Below, one piece after another: positions 60,848-64,000 of a DNA stretch of 64,000 nucleotides. The stretch is from BOG-1363 sp043775355. GTDB taxonomy: Bacteria > Planctomycetota > UBA11346. The position numbers were made by a program, and so were the translations under genes. The stretch covers positions 6,859 through 70,858 of the forward strand of contig JAYVSL010000034.1 in assembly GCA_043775355.1 (NCBI GenBank), given 5' to 3'. The notes below the pieces were generated by a model. It had not been told where the DNA came from, searched no databases, and was given only the letters and a program-made list of their open reading frames with translations. Position 1 is the stretch's first letter. Each line of letters starts with the position of its first letter.

Positions 60848-61867
60848 ATGCGTTTGGCCCTGGATGCCATGGGCGGAGATGATGCTCCACGCGCAATGGT
60901 GCGTGGAGGCATTGACTATGCTCGTGCATTTCCTGACCACACCGTGGTTTTGGTTGGTCGTGAGGCCGACATCGCTGCAAGCCTCAAAGCTGAGAGCTGC
61001 ACGCTGACCAATGTTGTGATCGAACATGCGCCCGATGTCATTGGCATGGGCGAAAAAATTCAGGCGCTGAAAGATAAGCCGAACGATTCGATGAATCGTT
61101 CGGCTCAGCTCGTTAAGCAAGGTAAAGCCGACGCCATGGTCTTGTGCGGCAATACCGGCTGTAGCGTGGCTGCGGCACAATTGCATCTGCGTCGTATTCC
61201 CGGCGTTAAACGCGCTGGAATTCTGACGCCACTGCCCAAGCCCAGCGGTAGCACCTGGATTTGCGATTCGGGCGCTAACAGTGTTGGCAAGCCTGAGCAT
61301 CTCGCCCAATTTGCGGTGATGTCGGCGGCATTTCTCACCAACGTTTATGGCGTAACCAATCCTAAAATTGGCGTGCTTTCCAATGGCGAAGAAGATGGCA
61401 AAGGCACGGAATTAACCAGCGAAACGCTGGAACTGCTGCGCAAGACCAATGTGAATTTAATTGGTTACGTTGAAGGCCACGACATTTTTTCGGCCAATGT
61501 CGACGTCGTCGTCTGCGACGGTTTCACCGGCAATATCGTTTTGAAATCATGTGAGGGCCTGGAGGTCGGCCTGCGACGAATCATCAAAGAAGAAATCATG
61601 CGCGGTTTCTTCACCAAGCTTGGTGGTCTGCTGTGCAAACCCGCATTTGCCGGTGTTCGCCGTCGTATCGACTGGCGTAACGTCGGTGGCTGCTTTCTGC
61701 TGGGCGTTGATGGCGTAACCATCATCGGTCACGGCCGCAGCGATCGCGTCGCGGTGTTTCATGCTTTAAAACAGGCGGCAAAAGCCGTTGAAACGAAAGC
61801 CGTCGAGGGCCTGCGTGAGCGCTTTCGCCTGGTTGCTAGCGAAGCGGCGACCAGTGACGCCGGATGA
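60848..61867 (+). CDS. plsX: Phosphate acyltransferase PlsX
   Basis: The 339-residue enzyme turns acyl-ACP into acyl phosphate for phospholipid synthesis. Family marks: MRLALDAMGGDDAPRAMVRG, NTGCSVAAAQLHLRRIPGVKRAGIL, SGANSVGKPEHLAQFAVM, LSNGEEDGKGTELT and CDGFTGNIVLKSCEGL. Start ATG 60848 is 5 bases after rpmF. The fab genes that often follow are not here. Confidence 0.96.
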   Translation: MRLALDAMGGDDAPRAMVRGGIDYARAFPDHTVVLVGREADIAASLKAESCTLTNVVIEHAPDVIGMGEKIQALKDKPNDSMNRSAQLVKQGKADAMVLCGNTGCSVAAAQLHLRRIPGVKRAGILTPLPKPSGSTWICDSGANSVGKPEHLAQFAVMSAAFLTNVYGVTNPKIGVLSNGEEDGKGTELTSETLELLRKTNVNLIGYVEGHDIFSANVDVVVCDGFTGNIVLKSCEGLEVGLRRIIKEEIMRGFFTKLGGLLCKPAFAGVRRRIDWRNVGGCFLLGVDGVTIIGHGRSDRVAVFHALKQAAKAVETKAVEGLRERFRLVASEAATSDAG

Positions 61868-61998
61868 ATCACTGCCAAGCCCGTTGCGTTTGCTCTCTGG
61901 CATGCGGCCTCTCCGTTTGAGAATGCCGACCATGCGTCACTCCTTTTGGTTTACCGGATATTACCCCCCACGCCCAGACTAGGGACGCGGCTTGCTTG

Positions 61999-62088
61999 AT
62001 GCTTGCCCACGAACCCCTGGTCCACTGGACCTGGGGTTTTTTCGTTATCGGACCCACCTTATGCACCCAACCGACGACCTCCACGTGA
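61999..62088 (+). CDS. Possible leader peptide before the DAHP synthase gene
   Basis: A 29-codon frame (MLAHEPLVHWTWGFFVIGPT) holds two Trp and two Phe codons at 62026-62043, exactly across the 3' arm and T-run of a terminator-like hairpin. It overlaps the aroG start by 28 bases. Aromatic codons in a hairpin before an aromatic-pathway gene is the pattern of attenuation control. There is no clear ribosome site (AGGGA is 15 bases away), so this may be chance. Confidence 0.3.
   Translation: MLAHEPLVHWTWGFFVIGPTLCTQPTTST
62014..62042 (+). terminator. Terminator/attenuator-like hairpin before aroG
   Basis: CCCCTGGTCC (62014-62023) pairs with GGACCTGGGG (62027-62036), one T-T mismatch, followed by six T. 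It ends either the plsX transcript or, conditionally, the aroG leader. Confidence 0.75.
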
Positions 62089-63125
62089 ACGACACCAGCC
62101 CGCTTATTTCGCCAGCTGATTTGCGCCGCCAATATCCCATGACCGAGGCCGCCTCGGCCACCGTCATCAGCGCGCGCAGCGCAATTCGCCGTATTTTGAG
62201 CGGCGATGATCAACGCCTGCTCGTCGTTGTCGGACCGTGCTCGATTCACGATATCGCCGCTGCGCACGAATACGCTCGGCGCTTAACGACCTTGCGCCAG
62301 GAACTCGCTCAGCGGTTGGAAATCGTCATGCGGGTGTATTTCGAAAAACCACGTACGACCACCGGCTGGAAGGGACTGATCAACGATCCGCATCTGGATG
62401 GCACTCACGATATGAATACCGGCCTCAGTTTGGGTCGCCGGCTGCTGATCGATTTAGCCACTATGGGCATGCCCGCCGCGACGGAATTGCTTGATCCCAT
62501 TACACCGCAATATGTCGCTGATGCGGTTAGTTGGACCGCCATCGGGGCACGCACCACCGAAAGTCAAACCCACCGCGAAATGGCATCCGGGCTCAGCATG
62601 CCGGTTGGCTTTAAAAATGGCACCGATGGCAGCCTTGGCACTGCCACCAATGCGATGTTGTCGGCCAGTCATGCGCATCGTTTTCTCGGCATCAATCGTG
62701 ATGGTCGTGTCAGCATGGTCGCCACAACGGGAAATCCTGACAGTCATTTGGTCCTGAGAGGCGGTAAAAATGGGCCTAATTTCACCGCCGACCAAGTCGC
62801 ATTGGCCGCCGGAGCTTGTGCGGAGCGTGGTCTTTGCCCGCGGGTGATGGTCGACTGTAGCCACGACAACGCTGGCAAAGATCACACTCGCCAAGCCTTG
62901 GTGATTGCTGACGTGGCTGACCAAATCGGCAACGGCTCGCCGCACGTGGCTGGGGTGATGGTCGAAAGCCATTTGGTCGCAGGACGACAGAACATTCCGC
63001 CCGACCGCAGCCAACTGACTTACGGCCAAAGTATCACCGATGCCTGCGTTGACTTCCCGACGACCGAATCAATGCTGCGCCATCTGGCGTTGGCAGTCGG
63101 CAAGGGCCGCCTCCAACCCCAGTGA
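62061..63125 (+). CDS. aroG: 3-deoxy-D-arabino-heptulosonate 7-phosphate synthase, class I
   Basis: The 354-residue enzyme joins PEP and erythrose-4-phosphate, the first step to aromatic amino acids. Motifs include VVVGPCSIHD, MRVYFEKPRTTTGWKGLINDPHLDG, GARTTESQTHREMASGLSMPVGFKNGTDG, LRGG and MVDCSHDNAGKDHTRQ. This is the AroFGH type; the isozyme class (Phe, Tyr or Trp sensitive) cannot be told. ATG 62061 is taken; a TTG at 61992 is in frame. Confidence 0.93.
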   Translation: MHPTDDLHVNDTSPLISPADLRRQYPMTEAASATVISARSAIRRILSGDDQRLLVVVGPCSIHDIAAAHEYARRLTTLRQELAQRLEIVMRVYFEKPRTTTGWKGLINDPHLDGTHDMNTGLSLGRRLLIDLATMGMPAATELLDPITPQYVADAVSWTAIGARTTESQTHREMASGLSMPVGFKNGTDGSLGTATNAMLSASHAHRFLGINRDGRVSMVATTGNPDSHLVLRGGKNGPNFTADQVALAAGACAERGLCPRVMVDCSHDNAGKDHTRQALVIADVADQIGNGSPHVAGVMVESHLVAGRQNIPPDRSQLTYGQSITDACVDFPTTESMLRHLALAVGKGRLQPQ

Positions 63126-63139
63126 GACGTAGATGAAAG

Positions 63140-63169
63140 ACGCAGGTCAGTGACCTGCGTTGATTTTTT
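63140..63169 (+). terminator. Rho-independent terminator after aroG
   Basis: ACGCAGGTC/GACCTGCGT around a 3-base turn, then TGATTTTTT. It ends the aroG transcript. Confidence 0.85.
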
Positions 63170-63256
63170 ACGTTGAACACTTTGTTTGTTCAGATCTTAC
63201 CGTTTTCTTCTGCCGCTTCGACTCGCCACACGCATTCACCATTCGGGACTTTCGCC

Positions 63257-63724
63257 ATGAGCAGCATTCCAGTTACCGCTGAAGGCAAAAAAAAGATCCA
63301 AGCTGAGCTTGATGAACTGACCTCGCGCGTGCCGCAGATCGCCAAGGCGATCTCTGACGCCCGTGAAAAAGGTGACCTGCGTGAAAACGCAGAATACCAC
63401 GCGGCTCGCGAAGAAATGGGCATGATTAACGCCCGTATTACTGACCTCAAAGGCAAACTGTCGCGCGCCGTGGTAGTCGATGAAAGCATGATCGACACCA
63501 GCAAAGTCGCGTTCGGTGCGAAGATCAAATTGCAAGATCTCAAAGACAAGAGCATCGAAGAATGGCAGTTGGTCGGCGAAGGCGAAGATGATGCGCTGGA
63601 AAATAAGATCCTGACTTCAAGCCCCATGGGCACGGCATTGGTCGGCAAAGCGTTGGGCGACACGGTCGTTGTTCACGCCCCTGCTGGCGAGATCAAATTT
63701 AAGATTAAGAGCATCTCGTACTGA
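63257..63724 (+). CDS. greA: Transcription elongation factor GreA
   Basis: The 155-residue protein from ATG 63257 (MSSIPVTAEGKKKIQAELDEL) has the coiled coil with DAREKGDLRENAEYHAAREE, carrying the acidic tip that triggers RNA cleavage in stalled polymerase, and the FKBP-like C-terminal domain (LTSSPMGTALVGKALGDTVVV). Normal length. Confidence 0.96.
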   Translation: MSSIPVTAEGKKKIQAELDELTSRVPQIAKAISDAREKGDLRENAEYHAAREEMGMINARITDLKGKLSRAVVVDESMIDTSKVAFGAKIKLQDLKDKSIEEWQLVGEGEDDALENKILTSSPMGTALVGKALGDTVVVHAPAGEIKFKIKSISY

Positions 63725-63754
63725 GCGCATCAGCTCAGGGCATTGCCGCTTTAG

Positions 63755-63836
63755 ACCACGGGCAAGCTGCCCGTGCCACAGGAAAATCGGTGACACGGGC
63801 ATCCTGCCCGTGGTGGGGCCCGTTGGGCAAGCCCCA
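63755..63836. repeat. Palindrome cluster C (REP/BIME-like)
   Basis: ACCACGGGCAAGCTGCCCGTGCCA (arm 63755-63778) faces its imperfect complement at 63791-63814; each arm is itself a hairpin (CACGGGCA/TGCCCGTG). A third hairpin, GGGGC...GCCCC, is at 63815-63836. It lies between greA and the transposase fragment. Confidence 0.75.
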
Positions 63837-63847
63837 GGGCAATTGCA

Positions 63848-64000
63848 TTACCCCTCGTGTGACACGGGCGTGGCTATTCTGGCGAGGAGCTGGATGAGGT
63901 TATTATGGTCCCAGCCCGCGATTTTCCTGCGTCTTTTGATGCCTTTGTCGCTGGGTTCGAGGCGCAGGAGGTTGAGGACAAAACGTCGGATGGTGACGAG
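63848..64000 (-). CDS. C-terminal fragment of an ISAs1-type transposase (cut by window edge)
   Basis: The last 50 codons of a minus-strand gene end with TAA at 63848. The segment RRFVLNLLRLEPSDKGIKRR followed by RKIAGWDHNNLIQLLARI matches the end of ISAs1-family DDE transposases, where helix 'R-x-x-LNLL' and 'K-x-K-R-x-x-AGWD' are conserved. The insertion sequence continues outside the window. Its end may lie near CAGGGCAATT (63835-63844). Confidence 0.7.
   Translation of the reverse strand, partial: LVTIRRFVLNLLRLEPSDKGIKRRRKIAGWDHNNLIQLLARIATPVSHEG

Noticed and set aside
1..64000. CRISPR array, retron or diversity-generating retroelement
   Set aside because: No spaced direct repeats of CRISPR type, no reverse transcriptase motifs and no Cas genes were seen; the Cas4-like nuclease belongs to the phage recombination block.

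Overview
The window holds two unrelated blocks. Positions 1 to about 24600 are the right-hand part of an integrated tailed phage (HK97-type siphophage). Positions 24600 to 64000 are ordinary bacterial chromosome. The host is a Gram-negative-type bacterium: it has a cbb3 oxidase, a TolC-like outer-membrane lipoprotein and Sec-secreted proteins. A GTP-type PEP carboxykinase, a fused CcoN-CcoO, an L32 protein without zinc cysteines, a zinc-ribbon membrane protein, a PA14-like secreted protein and many intergenic nested palindromes together suggest the Planctomycetota/Verrucomicrobiota group. That placement is inference from gene style, not a proven assignment.

Prophage layout, read leftward from an immunity switch at about 21.4-21.5 kb. 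On the minus strand there is a Cro-like HTH gene, then small early genes. A membrane-anchored lytic-transglycosylase-like protein follows, then a recombination module with a zinc-ribbon annealing-type protein, a coiled-coil protein, a PD-(D/E)XK nuclease with an Fe-S-type cysteine set and a RecU-like resolvase. Next come a DUF1376 replication-type gene carrying an iteron-like array, an ASCH protein, about ten small accessory genes (Lar-like, BC1872-like), HNH endonuclease, small and large terminase, a tiny two-helix membrane protein, portal, S49 maturation protease, major capsid protein and one cut-off gene at the left edge. Nearly all neighbours overlap by ATGA or TAATG, so this is a translationally coupled transcription unit. 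Rightward from the switch are an XRE repressor, a lipoprotein, a second XRE protein and a large serine recombinase whose last codons read antisense into a tRNA-Arg(CCT) gene, the probable attachment site. The left end of the prophage lies outside the window.

Chromosome, 24.6-42.6 kb: a one-cluster ferredoxin divergent from an Rrf2 regulator, pckG, a HEPN/MNT toxin-antitoxin pair, then a cytochrome cbb3 oxidase locus. In that locus ccoI and a SafE-like membrane gene point left, while ccoS, ccoNO, ccoQ, ccoP, fixH, a second Rrf2 gene and an AhbD/NirJ-like radical SAM gene point right. After it come a shortened AlkD-like gene, a secreted protein, DUF1853, a PolB-type 3'-5' exonuclease, NUDIX and unknown genes.

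42.8-64 kb: zinc-ribbon membrane protein, htpG, a PepSY protein with a two-component system, tatD, a lone receiver protein, panB, a TolC-like lipoprotein, tRNA-Pro(TGG), a large 2OG-Fe(II) oxygenase, an alpha-ketoglutarate semialdehyde dehydrogenase, a ThiF/MoeB E1-like enzyme with an MscS channel, rpmF-plsX, a class I DAHP synthase with a possible attenuator, greA and the C-terminal end of an ISAs1-type transposase at the right edge. Three intergenic spaces (about 41.0, 44.5 and 63.8 kb) carry nested inverted repeats of REP/BIME style. Starts were moved from the longest frame wherever a ribosome site, coupling overlap or family alignment favoured an internal codon.
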